DNA of 28,402 nucleotides from a virus (IMGVR_UViG_3300006793_000198:1-28402); one strand, 5' to 3'. Shown: positions 19,001 to 27,100, counted from the first letter of the stretch. The notes: generated by a model not told the origin, from the sequence alone. Program-made: numbers and translations.

Positions 19001-22000
19001 AATATTCTTTAAATTTAACTGTGTCACCGACAATATAATCTTTATAACTTTGCCATGTAGTTACTTTAATATCATCGTAAATAAATCCTGGTATTTCAAA
19101 TCCGCCGTTCCAGTTGTCTGTTCTATAACCTAGAACTTTTATTCTGTCTTGACGATACCCCATTTCCGGTGCATAGATATAATCGTTAAATCTAGTTGTA
19201 TTATCTAATATTAACACATGTTCTTTTTGCACAGGATATACTTTACAAAAGTATATTCCGTCTTTGGTATTTTGTGTTTGTATTTTAAATACATTGTCTT
19301 CTCTAAATGTTGTTACAAACTCTTTGCTTAAATTATTTCCGTCAGCTTTAAATAATAGATTTCCGTAAAACGGATCAAACACATCGTCGATTATTGCAAA
19401 TTCATTAGAGTATGTTAGTTTACTGGCAGCTGGACTTAATGTAATTACGCTTCCAACTTCCCAATTCTGTAGTGTCCAAAACATAAATTCTTTTGCACTA
19501 GTTTTCCAATTGTACACTTCGCCAGTTTCGCCATCAAACTCGTCAAATACAAATCCTTGGCTTTTTAAATAACTTTGATATCCTAATAAAAAGTCAACTA
19601 CTGATTGTAGATTATTAAATACTGATCCATAAGGAACTTCTATAACATTACTAAAATGAGACTTTCTAAATATTGCTCGGGCGCCGCCTACAATCGGAAG
19701 TTCTGGCAACTGCTGCCATTCGTCAGGATTAAATGCACCTGGTTGAATATTCGACAATGCTCTAAAATAACTTCCGTTATATAAAACAATTTGTCCTTCA
19801 CTCCAGTTAATTGCTCTCCAATCACTATAGGTGTCAGATACGCCGCCAACAGCAATAGATGAGTCACTTACTGTTTCTTTATATTCATTAATATAAAAAG
19901 AAGATTTTTCTTTGTCGTATCCTCTAACACTATACCCTGAAATCAACTTCTCGATTATAACTCCGCTATATACAACTTCGCTGATTGGAGAACTTTTATT
20001 AAGGGATATTTTATAGTTTTCTGCTGGAACAAAAACATTACCTTTATTCAGTGGTGTTCTACTATCTAATATTAATTTAAAATTGTCTTTATTGCTAAAG
20101 CCGCCCAATTTACTTACTAGATTAATTTGTAGATTCTTTAATGTTGTTTGATAATTGTCAACTGGTGTTTGATTTTTACTTGCTAAAAAGTTTTGAATAT
20201 AATTTACTAATCCAACTGTATTAAACTTTGTAGTATCACTTGGTTTGTTAGGAAATACTAAATCTTTTAATTGTATTCTTAATGATGTAGGTTCGTATAC
20301 TATTTGATCTTGCGCATTTTTTATTTGACGGGATTTGTCAAATGCTGATGCAAATATTTTGTGAGGATAATTTACTATCATACTTGTTAGTAGTGCAAAC
20401 GGATATTCGCTACTTCGTCTCCAAGCATTTTCAACAGGAGATTGGTCACTAAAGATAAAATCATTAGTACCTAGTAATTCACTATATCCAACAACTAGTC
20501 TTGCTGATATTGGAGTTTTTAATGTTCCATTTTCAGTTACTGGAATATGTGATAATAACCAAGATCTTATTTTATTTTTAAAAACTTTTACAGGTTTATT
20601 AGGTTGTTTTAATTTACCATTTGACAAGTCTTCCCATAGAACTAAATTACCATCAGTATATGGCGCAGGGCCATATTGCTCTTCCCACCAACTAGGTTTA
20701 ACTGTTAGCCCTAGCATTTCCCAAGGATGAGTATGAGGACGATCTGTATCATACACATACTTAAATATACCTCTCCAAAATCCTGGAGACTTATCGCCAT
20801 TAAATAAGGTACAATGATTATAATTGTAAGTAAATGCGTTATCAATATTATAGTAGGAATTATTTTGATAACTTTGACCGCCTGTAAATGTAAGCCACTG
20901 TCCAAAGTCTTGTGTTAGCGATTTATTAATAGACGCTATAGGTAATCCTTGTTTTCTATCAAATGACTGTATTAACTCGTCGTAATCAAATAATGTTTTA
21001 TCGTATGCTACTTTAATATTATTATAGATTCTTTTTTCAAATTCTAAAATTAAGTCATCTCTGAAGTCATTGTATGCTTTAGTAATACTACCGTCGTGTC
21101 CTTGAATTACATTTGTCGGAGTTTGATAGGTAGTATCAACAAATATTTTTGGCTCATATGCTGGATACAGTCCCAGCTTTGTTGGCGTTGGCGGTATAAA
21201 ACTACCATTGGTAGTTTCGTATTCTTCAACACATAACTCTTGACCTCGTTGCAATGCTTTAGAAATAATTATAAAATCTTCGTTGAATGTATAGTCTCTT
21301 TCGTGCAATAATAATTCATTATCAAGATATACCATTACACTTTTATCAGAACTAGTAGATAAATTAAACTCTCGAGTCATAGGATAATTTTTAATTCTCG
21401 AATCTTTAATTTTATATTCTATAACATTTTTAGCTTTAAATGATAGCATATCGCTAAAATAAAACGGCATTTCTTTAGTTTTATTTTTAACAATATTTTG
21501 TAATATTATATCTAAATGAGTTTTTGCTAATCCATCATAGCTTACATTATTAGCAGTAAGTAAAAGTAATCTTTTAAATTTTGCATACTCTCTTTTTGCA
21601 TACTTTAGTGCTTTTATAATATTTGCATCTTTATCTAGTATATGATAACCTGCTAAACTAAAAGGAGCACTGTGTTGTACTACCTTTTTACCATAAAATA
21701 TACTATCAGGTATATCTCTTAAATTACCAACTCCTGGAAATATACCTGTAAATGTTGGTGCTTCTTCAACAATTGATAGTGCATGATCTAACACTTCACC
21801 AAATGTAAAGGACGGTAATATATCATTGTTTGGATTGCGTTCTAAATTTATTGGAACTTCGTATACACCATTATCATTTTTATTTTGTACGCTACTAGTT
21901 TTAATTGTAATAGAACTATCTACTAAATCGTTCACAAATCTCACTAGTAATTTATTTCCGTCTGTGACTAAATTATAATCAGTTATTGGAAATTTTAAAG

Positions 22001-24101
22001 TATTATTTACAAATACATTTACATTTAAATCTGTAATTAAATGTGCATTGTCATATACATCAATTTCAAAATTATTAGACTGTTCAGCGTTTGCAAAATA
22101 TTGTTTAATAACTCGTTGCGTTCGAGTAACTCTAGATTTTACCCAAGCACTTTCAATCTTAAAATTATTATGTCTATCGTATTTGTGTAAAAATGTTTTA
22201 GATGATTCAACTTGTTTAACTAATAAATTATCAGTATAATTATACTGTTCCGTCAAATAGTTGTATGCAAATACGATGTCGCCTGTATTTTCAATTGTTC
22301 TATAAGTTAGAGGAAATCCTAAATCTGTGTCGTCTGTTCCTGTTCCAATCTGATACGAAAATAATTTATTGCCTGCAAAACTTGTACCAGGATACACAAT
22401 ACTATTCGATAAACTATTTCCGTCTTTATCAAACAAATCAAATAACGGTGCTTGGTTTACAGTATCTTTAGTTTGTGCTTTAATCCAATTACTATCGTTA
22501 TAATACCAAATTACTCCTTGATTATTAGTTCCCTTAGTAACCAATACTGTTTCATTAAGCACAGGAGTTGAATCATCTTCCTCAACTAGTGATATTTGGT
22601 CATTATTTTTAAATTTAATAAATTTAACTTTAAAAATTTTACCCCTAACTTTTGTATCAGGATCATTTGTAAAAATAACTCTCATACCTTCTGTTAGATC
22701 AACACCGTCGACATTATATCCTTGTTGTCCTTCTATAATACTAAATGCATCTGAAGTAAAAGTATCAATTAAATCAACACTTTGTTTATTAGACGTACCG
22801 TAATTATAAAGTTTTATACCAGGCGTAAACTCGATGATAGGTTTAAACGCTCGATTGTCTTGATCTAAAGTAAATTCTAATTCATTTATTTTAGCACTTA
22901 TTTCAATTACATCTTTATGGAACCAACGATTGTATCTACTCCAAGGAGATTTTTCAGGCGCTGCTCTATTAATCAATATGTAATCTTTTGTACCTGCAAA
23001 GGTTGCCTGGTCTGCAAAAGGTAACGAATCAAATCCGTTATTATCAAAAGGTATAATACTAGCATCTGTATAAGTTGCAGGAATTTCTAAATCTTTATCA
23101 GATATTAAATTTATAGATTTTCCAACTCCTTCTACATACCAGTTGCCTTCTTGATACTTTTGTGGATTAGTTTTTCCAGCAAAATTAACTTTCATTCCGT
23201 TGGTAATATTATACCCATTTGATAATTTGAAAGTTTTTTTACCTTGAAGTTCTTCATCAACATCTATAAAACTTGCTTCTTCTGCATTTAATATGTTTAT
23301 AGAACCACCTTGATTAGGATCGTTAGCATTTATATAAAATAATGTAGTCGGAGTAGTTTCGTCTAATGTTAATTCAATTATGCCTTCTTCGGTTCCGTTG
23401 TTTATAACATTTTCATAATCATAGTCACTATCTAAAGAACGTTGTGTTCTAAAAAATAACGGAGCATCTTTACAGTCAACTTCGAACTTATAAGTACGTC
23501 CTCTATATAATGTAAGATTTGGATTTCTTGTTAATCCGTTAGGGTCAAATATATACGGCTGATTATCGAGATCATCGCCTAGTTCTACAGTATATGTACT
23601 TTCGATAATATCTTCTTGTCCGACTATAGTTATTGCGGAAGGTCCATTTGGTAACCAATAATATTCTCTAAAGTTTACAAATTTGTCAACATCAATTTTT
23701 GGATCCCAGCTATAAAATTCTTGTTGATTTAACCTATTATGATTTTTTATGTCTGCACCAAATATTTCTATTTGATTTAAAAAGTCGTTATAATCTTTGA
23801 AAAAGTCGACATTATTTAATTCGTCAAGCGCAACTAATCCAGGTTCAAGTTGATAATTTTCTCTATTCTTTGATACATCAGGTAAAAATGTATCAGTTTC
23901 TACTACACTTCTAGAACTACGTCGACCAATATAGTCATTAACTTTTTCAACCTGACCGTTTTTTATAAATTGGTCAATTGTTGCATTTAAAAATTTCTTA
24001 TTAAAATCAGTTCTGAAATATCTAGGAAGAAATCCTTCAGACTTTTTATTAACATCACCAATAGGTAGCGGAGACTCGTTTTGATTTTTATCGTATGCCA
24101 T
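10056..24101 (-). CDS. Giant multidomain virion structural protein (4681 aa), probable baseplate/tail-fibre network component
   Basis: One uninterrupted 14,046-base frame, predicted protein roughly 0.5 MDa. It resembles, from memory, very large uncharacterised virion proteins of marine T4-like phages; its slot after gp6 is where T4 has gp7, gp8 and gp10. Visible modules, by residue: conserved N-terminus (1-150: 'FLPRYFRTDFNKKFLNATID', 'NHNRLNQQEFYSWDP'); cupredoxin-like fold (about 192-268); aromatic-rich segment about 1095-1150 ('PGFWRGIFKYVYDTD', 'WWEEQYGPAPYT'); small W/Y modules about 1425-1470, 1680-1734 and 2084-2134; seven FG-GAP-like blades (about 2134-2820); paired GKGY/GSGY beta repeats (3195-3254, 3557-3622); a helical, charged domain (3400-3500, 'RYAFSEQRYIDWAFKTSFV'); fibre-type beta modules (about 3686-4601). 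No signal peptide or membrane segment. The ATG shares a base with the gp6 stop; GGAGG lies 13 bases upstream. Structural role likely; exact function unknown. Confidence 0.85.
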   Translation of the reverse strand: MAYDKNQNESPLPIGDVNKKSEGFLPRYFRTDFNKKFLNATIDQFIKNGQVEKVNDYIGRRSSRSVVETDTFLPDVSKNRENYQLEPGLVALDELNNVDFFKDYNDFLNQIEIFGADIKNHNRLNQQEFYSWDPKIDVDKFVNFREYYWLPNGPSAITIVGQEDIIESTYTVELGDDLDNQPYIFDPNGLTRNPNLTLYRGRTYKFEVDCKDAPLFFRTQRSLDSDYDYENVINNGTEEGIIELTLDETTPTTLFYINANDPNQGGSINILNAEEASFIDVDEELQGKKTFKLSNGYNITNGMKVNFAGKTNPQKYQEGNWYVEGVGKSINLISDKDLEIPATYTDASIIPFDNNGFDSLPFADQATFAGTKDYILINRAAPEKSPWSRYNRWFHKDVIEISAKINELEFTLDQDNRAFKPIIEFTPGIKLYNYGTSNKQSVDLIDTFTSDAFSIIEGQQGYNVDGVDLTEGMRVIFTNDPDTKVRGKIFKVKFIKFKNNDQISLVEEDDSTPVLNETVLVTKGTNNQGVIWYYNDSNWIKAQTKDTVNQAPLFDLFDKDGNSLSNSIVYPGTSFAGNKLFSYQIGTGTDDTDLGFPLTYRTIENTGDIVFAYNYLTEQYNYTDNLLVKQVESSKTFLHKYDRHNNFKIESAWVKSRVTRTQRVIKQYFANAEQSNNFEIDVYDNAHLITDLNVNVFVNNTLKFPITDYNLVTDGNKLLVRFVNDLVDSSITIKTSSVQNKNDNGVYEVPINLERNPNNDILPSFTFGEVLDHALSIVEEAPTFTGIFPGVGNLRDIPDSIFYGKKVVQHSAPFSLAGYHILDKDANIIKALKYAKREYAKFKRLLLLTANNVSYDGLAKTHLDIILQNIVKNKTKEMPFYFSDMLSFKAKNVIEYKIKDSRIKNYPMTREFNLSTSSDKSVMVYLDNELLLHERDYTFNEDFIIISKALQRGQELCVEEYETTNGSFIPPTPTKLGLYPAYEPKIFVDTTYQTPTNVIQGHDGSITKAYNDFRDDLILEFEKRIYNNIKVAYDKTLFDYDELIQSFDRKQGLPIASINKSLTQDFGQWLTFTGGQSYQNNSYYNIDNAFTYNYNHCTLFNGDKSPGFWRGIFKYVYDTDRPHTHPWEMLGLTVKPSWWEEQYGPAPYTDGNLVLWEDLSNGKLKQPNKPVKVFKNKIRSWLLSHIPVTENGTLKTPISARLVVGYSELLGTNDFIFSDQSPVENAWRRSSEYPFALLTSMIVNYPHKIFASAFDKSRQIKNAQDQIVYEPTSLRIQLKDLVFPNKPSDTTKFNTVGLVNYIQNFLASKNQTPVDNYQTTLKNLQINLVSKLGGFSNKDNFKLILDSRTPLNKGNVFVPAENYKISLNKSSPISEVVYSGVIIEKLISGYSVRGYDKEKSSFYINEYKETVSDSSIAVGGVSDTYSDWRAINWSEGQIVLYNGSYFRALSNIQPGAFNPDEWQQLPELPIVGGARAIFRKSHFSNVIEVPYGSVFNNLQSVVDFLLGYQSYLKSQGFVFDEFDGETGEVYNWKTSAKEFMFWTLQNWEVGSVITLSPAASKLTYSNEFAIIDDVFDPFYGNLLFKADGNNLSKEFVTTFREDNVFKIQTQNTKDGIYFCKVYPVQKEHVLILDNTTRFNDYIYAPEMGYRQDRIKVLGYRTDNWNGGFEIPGFIYDDIKVTTWQSYKDYIVGDTVKFKEYYYIANSNISGTEIFDTSRWVQLAEKPEPGLKANWDYKTVQFGDFYDLDTDNFDSEQQKLAQHLIGYQKRQYLENIINDEVSQYKFYQGMIREKGTKNSLTKLFDTLISSEATSGLKFYEEWAVRTGQYGAVDNFREFELAIDESQYKLQPQPVILTNLIDGTDTSLVYKLPEADVYTKPLDYDHKPFVLKDNYEQFLKDVGYVSETDVTYIIKDISELPTLDFSDVTRTTYVWVSNFNNDWDILKPTKTELIVESVEAVGSDLVFTLNDIVRNTEVGEYVGFYGAAETTTFVEDKINRCFKVKDIGFKTITVSSTAAAPDTVSPESIFVYKFVSQRTADITNFNNNINTNYLSAGDKVWIDETDNSSWKVVENTNPYYLNQTIDNRADYKGDWASGRYSKNDSVLYNEVRYLAILTHFSTVSPDTDSTNWVEIADENTIDGFGSVIASGRKNQNIFVGAPTAENGNGAIYYYQRNSETLQLNYQSKIEGLNDYATSLTLGNSIALSDDEDLLVIADPNATGVKSNYKGEFVSNVVYTAGDIVSYLDTLWLFNEDYDGDNSSDLINNERSDITAIGSIPADVNGSASLLNEQGAIFIFKQVSPRFYELKTSTTSRYPQESELFGKTIKIVKVNDNYEIYVSAPGTKRIYILEYNNSTNTLSYREDTSFKGEFNSLQKYYKDDIVLYVPQLGNPNITGTELYKAKTVVTPGNFNLANWELINDDINILGYVPNNSLPVLNDDSTVLSDEERETFGDSFAVSADGEVLAVGITNYPKYEASTVYSVGDIVSNNGKVYKALGSILPIKEQVLYLTSATDTEISNNIFAKLTIPIGALVTQNVSGATGTVKSQVIDSNRIILTNVTGVFDTTNPINITIQDSSAPETLWHQEDITSIASIVDMPDADTTVTNSWQEVAAEKVAIYRKNNTRITLSETISGTVENQGFGSKVALSDDGKTLIIGAPYADNGTLENSGKIYLYKWKNLSWSLEQTIEAPQDLRDQEFGLNFEFNENNLFVLTTGTYRYDPLDLDFTMDGKFTRIGTINNDTTNLNVYDQFENGLLYSGQIVLDGSNVTNFTLSSGVNHVYVGLPYSGLENDLGTIYDIRKAPNTNSWKVIKQSSEIVDTSKIKTSFVYNTRTKNFISQVDYIDVLQGKIAAPLEQEIDFKTYYDPAVYDIGTSDVVVDSDQSWGKNQVGKVWWNLNSSKFYNPYQGDIAYKTNNWNKIFPGYSVEVCEWVETTLLPSQWNALTNTNQGYVQGITGTTKYGDDVYATGRIYNPESSSFTTNYYYWISNKRTLPETNFYRQLTAQEIALMIEDPAGQGYRFVALLGNNEFAMYNMGSLFSGKEHALNFSYYTNDNTQSNIHTQYQIFTDGLNTSVPNDQLKEKWFDSLIGSDKFIREVPNRNLSEKQKYGTLNIPRQSMFTNRFEARKEFFERVNWILSKQVIIDDYDLSTLLKRDELPDIRENKYDVAIDSTFELININLETFKTAEISISLLEGKINKIEITNPGKGYITAPTVIISGDGQNAEVQTVIQNGQVTDVVIVNKGQNYNVISPVVRDFTVLVNADSSISNRWALYTYDTTEGKWKRGLTQSFDNTLYWTYTDWYANGYNELTSIDFVTANTYELAKIDDNIGDLIKVDSIGTGGWILLRKVDNTGLDNSIDYQTIGRQNGTIQFNSSLWDYTQQQVGFDLESYDTQLYDNEPTLEMRSILNALCDNIFVDELLIEWNQLFLASIRYAFSEQRYIDWAFKTSFVKAEHNLGELKQKITYQNDNLESYEDYVREVKPYKTKIREYLSTYEKVTNTNTVVTDFDIIPVFNSDTGRIETPKIQLIDGELFGEENVLNRINQSWVQNVGFSVTQIDVIDGGTGYTYVPKVTIVGNSTVIATANAIMRNGEIIAIEVVNSGSGYLTLPTVVIDDPTGEGNRRPRLAARIGNSVVRSITDSLKFDRITSTPVFDSIDLTQTILGKDSQVTYQLNSEMDLLKSNVSVIIDGVELLTSEYTYGNITVDNTIKTRDTYGLITGDNYYDNFYSQLSEGTTSIVGYVTLTVPPTQNSNIIVNYKRAANSLNIVDRINYFYAPTEGMFGNDISQLMDGVDYGGVEVSSFNLEQESIVGWDQSTWDTFAWSNFIETGDDYVFYTDGTISSFVLPSNFVLEQGVEYNIYIDGIRVDDTRYDGTTSMLLTNNPKAFMAPVVGSGETSFSFPDVALFETFINRHTQVGIGSAAEAKIVIRKSTSDGSELPESETYDTLLSGGDLAYSTASGLLSEDIVIDGDGFVTINTSKGTEEVVPGHIADTLDISVYHRPDDGGSIIASRAYYYDGTNATFDLGFNPSSVGGCLVKVNNIIIPATNYTIDYKLRQVTITSLLVLNDQVAITTLDSGLSNILDVDSFTADGSTTNYITNIKYQDDASALVSVNGVTVPHRLFETDSSYGNDQGLIGIEFGEAPVADDYIYYAILSSNDIPQSQISIQSAIGDGSSVSFSLTALPYTLTTPVYTNTLVSIDNVFLNQGYNKKFVVNNLVNQYQIDTWQIPTGSFNIEDAKVFLNNVLLTYETNFLWNEQTNVFSLIPGTATNGDALKIFILGEEEFSIDTSSGFNLVLGTAPALDSKIEVYALGDDRNQLFERYHYDIAIDQTVSTDSAQYQLYLELRAGQFKLRTKANGAEYVWVFINGELKIPNYDYKLSDDKQKIIYNTELQDNDKIEILEFAGDKVGSRFGYRIFKDLTNKTEYKRLTSNRTYKLAQDLNYFDKNIVLNTAAGLTTPSKDENIPGVIYINGERIEYFIKLNNTLRQIRRGTRGTGISQVYLADTPVIDQSVNHTVPYNDTIEVTTQKNDDPEAADSTLRDEIALPYVPNVNTNTLNTDWYRDTVPATHGQCDEIEVFVAGKRLRKVPHIVYDPVTETNITYEAEFSVNGYNYGTTENPIGRVRITNLDPTKIIDVKVVRKTGKTWADSGVKLANAEGIIPQFIRNTTQDLPE
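10300..13047 (-). repeat. C-terminal array of fibre-type beta modules in the giant protein
   Basis: Residues about 3686-4601 repeat a strand-turn-strand unit of the type V-x-(I/V)-(N/D)-(G/N)-x-x-(I/L)-x(3-8)-(Y/F)-x-x, often followed by an I-x-F/I strand and a D-x-I-x-I/L end. Eight copies are visible, among them 'VSVIIDGVELLTSEYTY', 'CLVKVNNIIIPATNYTI', 'ALVSVNGVTVPHRLF', 'AKVFLNNVLLTYETNF', 'VWVFINGELKIPNYDY' and 'IEVFVAGKRLRKVPHIVY'. The pattern resembles adaptor/fibre beta sandwiches such as those in T7-like fibre N-termini. Copies are well diverged, so this is an old array and not recent duplication. Confidence 0.55.
13235..14515 (-). repeat. Two paired 'G-x-GY' beta-repeat modules flanking a helical domain
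   Basis: Residues about 3195-3254 and 3557-3622 each carry two copies of the pattern I-x-I/V-x-(N/D)-x-G-x-G/N-Y-x(3-5)-P-x-V-x-I, with an Ala-rich strand and 'G-x-I/V-x-x-I/V' between copies (for example 'ITNPGKGYITAPTVII' and 'VVNSGSGYLTLPTVVI'). About 300 residues lie between the two modules, and part of this stretch is helical and charged (residues about 3400-3500). Such repeats recur in tail and surface proteins as stiff beta linkers; the function here is unknown. Confidence 0.6.
15645..17725 (-). repeat. Seven FG-GAP-like blades: probable beta-propeller in the giant protein
   Basis: Residues about 2134-2820 contain seven segments with the order [G-F/L-G ... alternating hydrophobic ... 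I/V-G/A-x-P ... G-x-I-Y-x-Y/F]. Examples: 'GFGSVIASG..NIFVGAP..GAIYYYQ', 'LGNSIALSDDEDLLVIADP..GAIFIF', 'FGDSFAVSADGEVLAVG', 'GFGSKVALSDDGKTLIIGAP..GKIYLYKW' and 'HVYVGLP..GTIYDI'. Several have acidic loops (SDDEDL, SADGE, SDDGK) like the calcium loops of FG-GAP/integrin-alpha repeats. Seven copies fit one complete propeller ring. The match is by eye; blades 3, 6 and 7 are weaker than the rest. Confidence 0.6.
16590..19830 (-). repeat. Repeated W/Y-rich carbohydrate-binding-like modules in the giant protein
   Basis: At least six short segments share the pattern W/Y-x(3-8)-Y-x-x-G/N-D-x-V-x-Y/F-x(3-6)-Y-x-A ... W-x-x-L/I, as in small aromatic sugar-binding modules of the CBM5/12 chitin-binding type. 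Approximate positions: 19690-19830 ('NWSEGQIVLYNGSYFRA' ... 'EWQQL'), 18900-19063 ('YIVGDTVKFKEYYYIA' ... 'RWVQL'), 17700-17850 ('RYSKNDSVLYNEVRYLA' ... 'NWVEI'), 17335-17430 ('VYTAGDIVSYLDTLW'), 16840-17010 ('KYYKDDIVLY' ... 'NWELI') and 16590-16710 ('VYSVGDIVSNNGKVYKA'). Several lie next to or inside propeller blades. Sugar binding is an inference from the aromatic pattern. Confidence 0.55.
23296..23527 (-). other. Degenerate cupredoxin-like domain in the giant protein
   Basis: Residues about 192-268 follow the pattern of plastocyanin-like beta sandwiches found in some marine phage virion proteins: 'NLTLYRGRTYKFEV', a 'NNGTEEGIIELTL' turn and strand, 'TTLFYINA' and 'GGSINIL'. Where copper-binding relatives have HPF and Y-x-C-x-x-H-x-x-M, this sequence has APLFF and FYINANDPNQGG, so the His, Cys and Met ligands are missing. 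I infer a fold kept for structure or sugar/protein contact, without metal. Confidence 0.5.
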
Positions 24102-27100
24102 TAGTAACTGTATCCTCCAGTATTATTACTGCTGCTTGTTGATGTTGACTGTGTACTTACCGCAATATTACTGCTTGTTGTCGGTGTTGACTGTGTACTT
24201 ACCGCAATATTTCCTTGCGCCCTAAGTTGCGATTCAGTATTACTTGTTATAATATCAATATCGTCAACTGTTGCGCCGCTAATAAGAACTTCGTTATTTT
24301 CACTTGCTATTTCAAATAATCCTCCAAAGTTTAACGACTGATCAGTTGGAACTATTACCATACTTACTATAACAGGGCTTAGTTCTTTCATTATATACGT
24401 TGCCATTTCTTGGAAGTAAAATGTATCTCCAAAGTCCCAGTTTTCTAAACTAAAATAAATGTCCATAAGATCTACAATTTGACTCTTTAGTATGTTGTCA
24501 TTAACTGTAACTCCTAGATTTTTTACAACCTTAATTTTAGCTTGGTATACACTAGATGCTTTTGGTCCAAATAATACTTTATATTTTACTGGATGATATA
24601 TTACTTCGTCACTAATACTTTTAATAGCGCCGATTGCATCGTTAAAATTGATAAACAAATTATCGCTACTAGGAGGCTTTGGAATAGCAGCGCCTGTTGT
24701 TGCTAGATATTTTCTAAATTCAATATCGTAAGATCTTGTCAGTACAAAAGTATCAATAATATTACTAACACTAGGATCAATTCTTGTATTTTGATCAGCA
24801 CTATGAGTATACTGAATTGTAAGTTTGTCTCTTCCAGCAAATGCTCTGTAGTTGCTAGTTATTGTTAGTTTCTGCTGTGTAAGATTTAATACCTTAAATA
24901 GTTTGCTTTCTGAAAGATAAAATACTTGATTGTCATCATATTGCGAAACTGCACCAATTTGACCTTCGTTATTAACAACTATAATGCCTTCATTATTTTG
25001 ATCTACATATTTGTAATCTTCTAAATTATCTGCTGTTATATATTTCTTTTGAAATATAAATTTAGTATTACTGTTCACATCCTCTTGCACTAATGTTTTA
25101 AATAGATCTGGGTCATCTGAAACTCCGTCGTTGTCGCTGTCGTAAAAGTCAACCTTTACTTTGCGACTATCAATATAACCTTCTGCATTTTGAAAAGTAT
25201 CTACAATTTGCCAACTATAATCTCTAGTAAACGGTAACAAACTATCAGGCTTAGTATTCACACTTAGCACTTTTATTAGGTCACTAACATATTGTCCTGT
25301 TTTAGTATCAAATACAGTATTATCCTTTTCAAAATAAAATCTTATATCTTGTTCACTTTCGGCTATAAATTCTAATACTCGATTAGTAACAGTGTATGTT
25401 ACAGCATCAGTTTGGAATAAAATTATCCAACTTGAATCTTGATTAGTACCTGATATATCTCCGGATTTACCTAAACTAAAATTATTTACTGTATCTAAAT
25501 CTTGATTAGTAATAATTTTCCACTGGCGCAATGTTGAGTCATATCTAAGGCCAAACGATTTATAAGAAAATATTAAATCAATTGCTTTACTAATTACATC
25601 ACTTCCTAGTTCTCTAGTGTATTTTTGACGCAAGCCTGTTAACAAAGCGCCACTCGGAATATTATCACTAAACACTAGCGGTCCTGTTCCTGAATCAAGT
25701 GTACCGTTGTTTTCTGCTGTTCCGTCATTTACAACTTGTACAACTCTTGTCCATACATATTCAACTGAATTTTTATGATCCGGATCACCAAGCATAAGTT
25801 TATTTTTGTTGTTAGACATAAAATGATAACCTGACGGCGCACTAAACTTAACCATAGCACCCGGTTCAACATATTGTAAATTGCCGCTTGTAAAACTAGA
25901 TAATTTATAGATATTATCACTTAAATCTTTTAAGTAACCAGTATCTCTATTTGTATCAGTAGTTACTCTTTCCCAGACTATATTATCTTCATTAAATAAT
26001 ATTTCAGTATAATTGTCATAATAAAAATTTCTTGTTTTAGATTGTTTTATTATTGGATCAATTGTATTAACTAATATATTTTCAATATCAGTTCTAGTAT
26101 CAAAAGAAAATGTAGTTTTGTCAGTTGACTGTTGTTTATATATTATACCATCATCTGCAAAAATATTTGTGTTACTATATTTTCCTGTACTATCTTTTAG
26201 ATCAAAATATCGACTAATTCCGCTTGAATTTCTGTTAACACTTTTTACTTTTACAATTTCTTGTGTAGTAGCAAGTGGTCCAACATTGTAATCTTCTGCT
26301 GTAATTAATCTGTTTTGTGTATAATATGCAGCTGGTGCATTTGAACGAATACTATCATTTGATTCTGTTGCACTTGCATTATTAACAATATACTCTAAAC
26401 TAGCAACTATTGTTAAATTATGTGTATTACCTTTTGAATTTATATAAGGTATTTTAAAACTAATATTCTTTATTTCATTTGGATTAATTTGATAACTTCT
26501 GTTAGCACTTGTTCTATAATAAGTTTTAAATTGACCTTTTGGTAAATTACCAAAAATTCCATCGCTAAACAACAAATCAATTTTATCATTTGATTTTGTT
26601 AGAACATTATAAATGTTTTTGTTACCACTAGTAAGTGTATTGTATACTACATTATTTCCGGTAAGGCTAGATACTTTATTCCATAGCTCAACTTCATTCC
26701 CGTTAGAATCAAGTTTATATAACCATACATCCGAATTGTTTATATTTGTTGCATCAATACTAACAACTTGATTTGTACTAGGATTAGTAACTGAGAAATT
26801 TCCGTTTTGTAATATACCTTGTCTAAAATGTACAAAAAATCCGTTGTTTGATGAGCTGGCTCCTTTTCCGTCATCTTTGTAAATTAGTGATAGACTGTTG
26901 CCAGGGAACGGTTCTTCTTCAACAATATTTCCGTCTGTAATTCTACAACTAGTAACTTCAAACGGAGTATTTATTCCGCTTATTGCTTTTGAAAAGCTAT
27001 AAATTGGTACGTCTGCTGACACACCTGCTAATCTGTACTGTTCTGAATTAATTCCATTTACATCGCCAAATGCAATTGGATTTCCAAACTTATTATTATT

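Noticed and set aside
12100-22471. Several short plus-strand frames and the minus-strand frames at 20711-20905 and 25729-25920
   Set aside because: All lie inside the giant gene or gp6 in other frames, without ribosome binding sites or recognisable protein features.
10056-24101. Possible assembly fusion or frameshift joining several genes into one
   Set aside because: The frame is open throughout, module borders show no internal promoter or strong ribosome binding site that I could find, and N- and C-terminal motifs match those I remember from single giant virion proteins.
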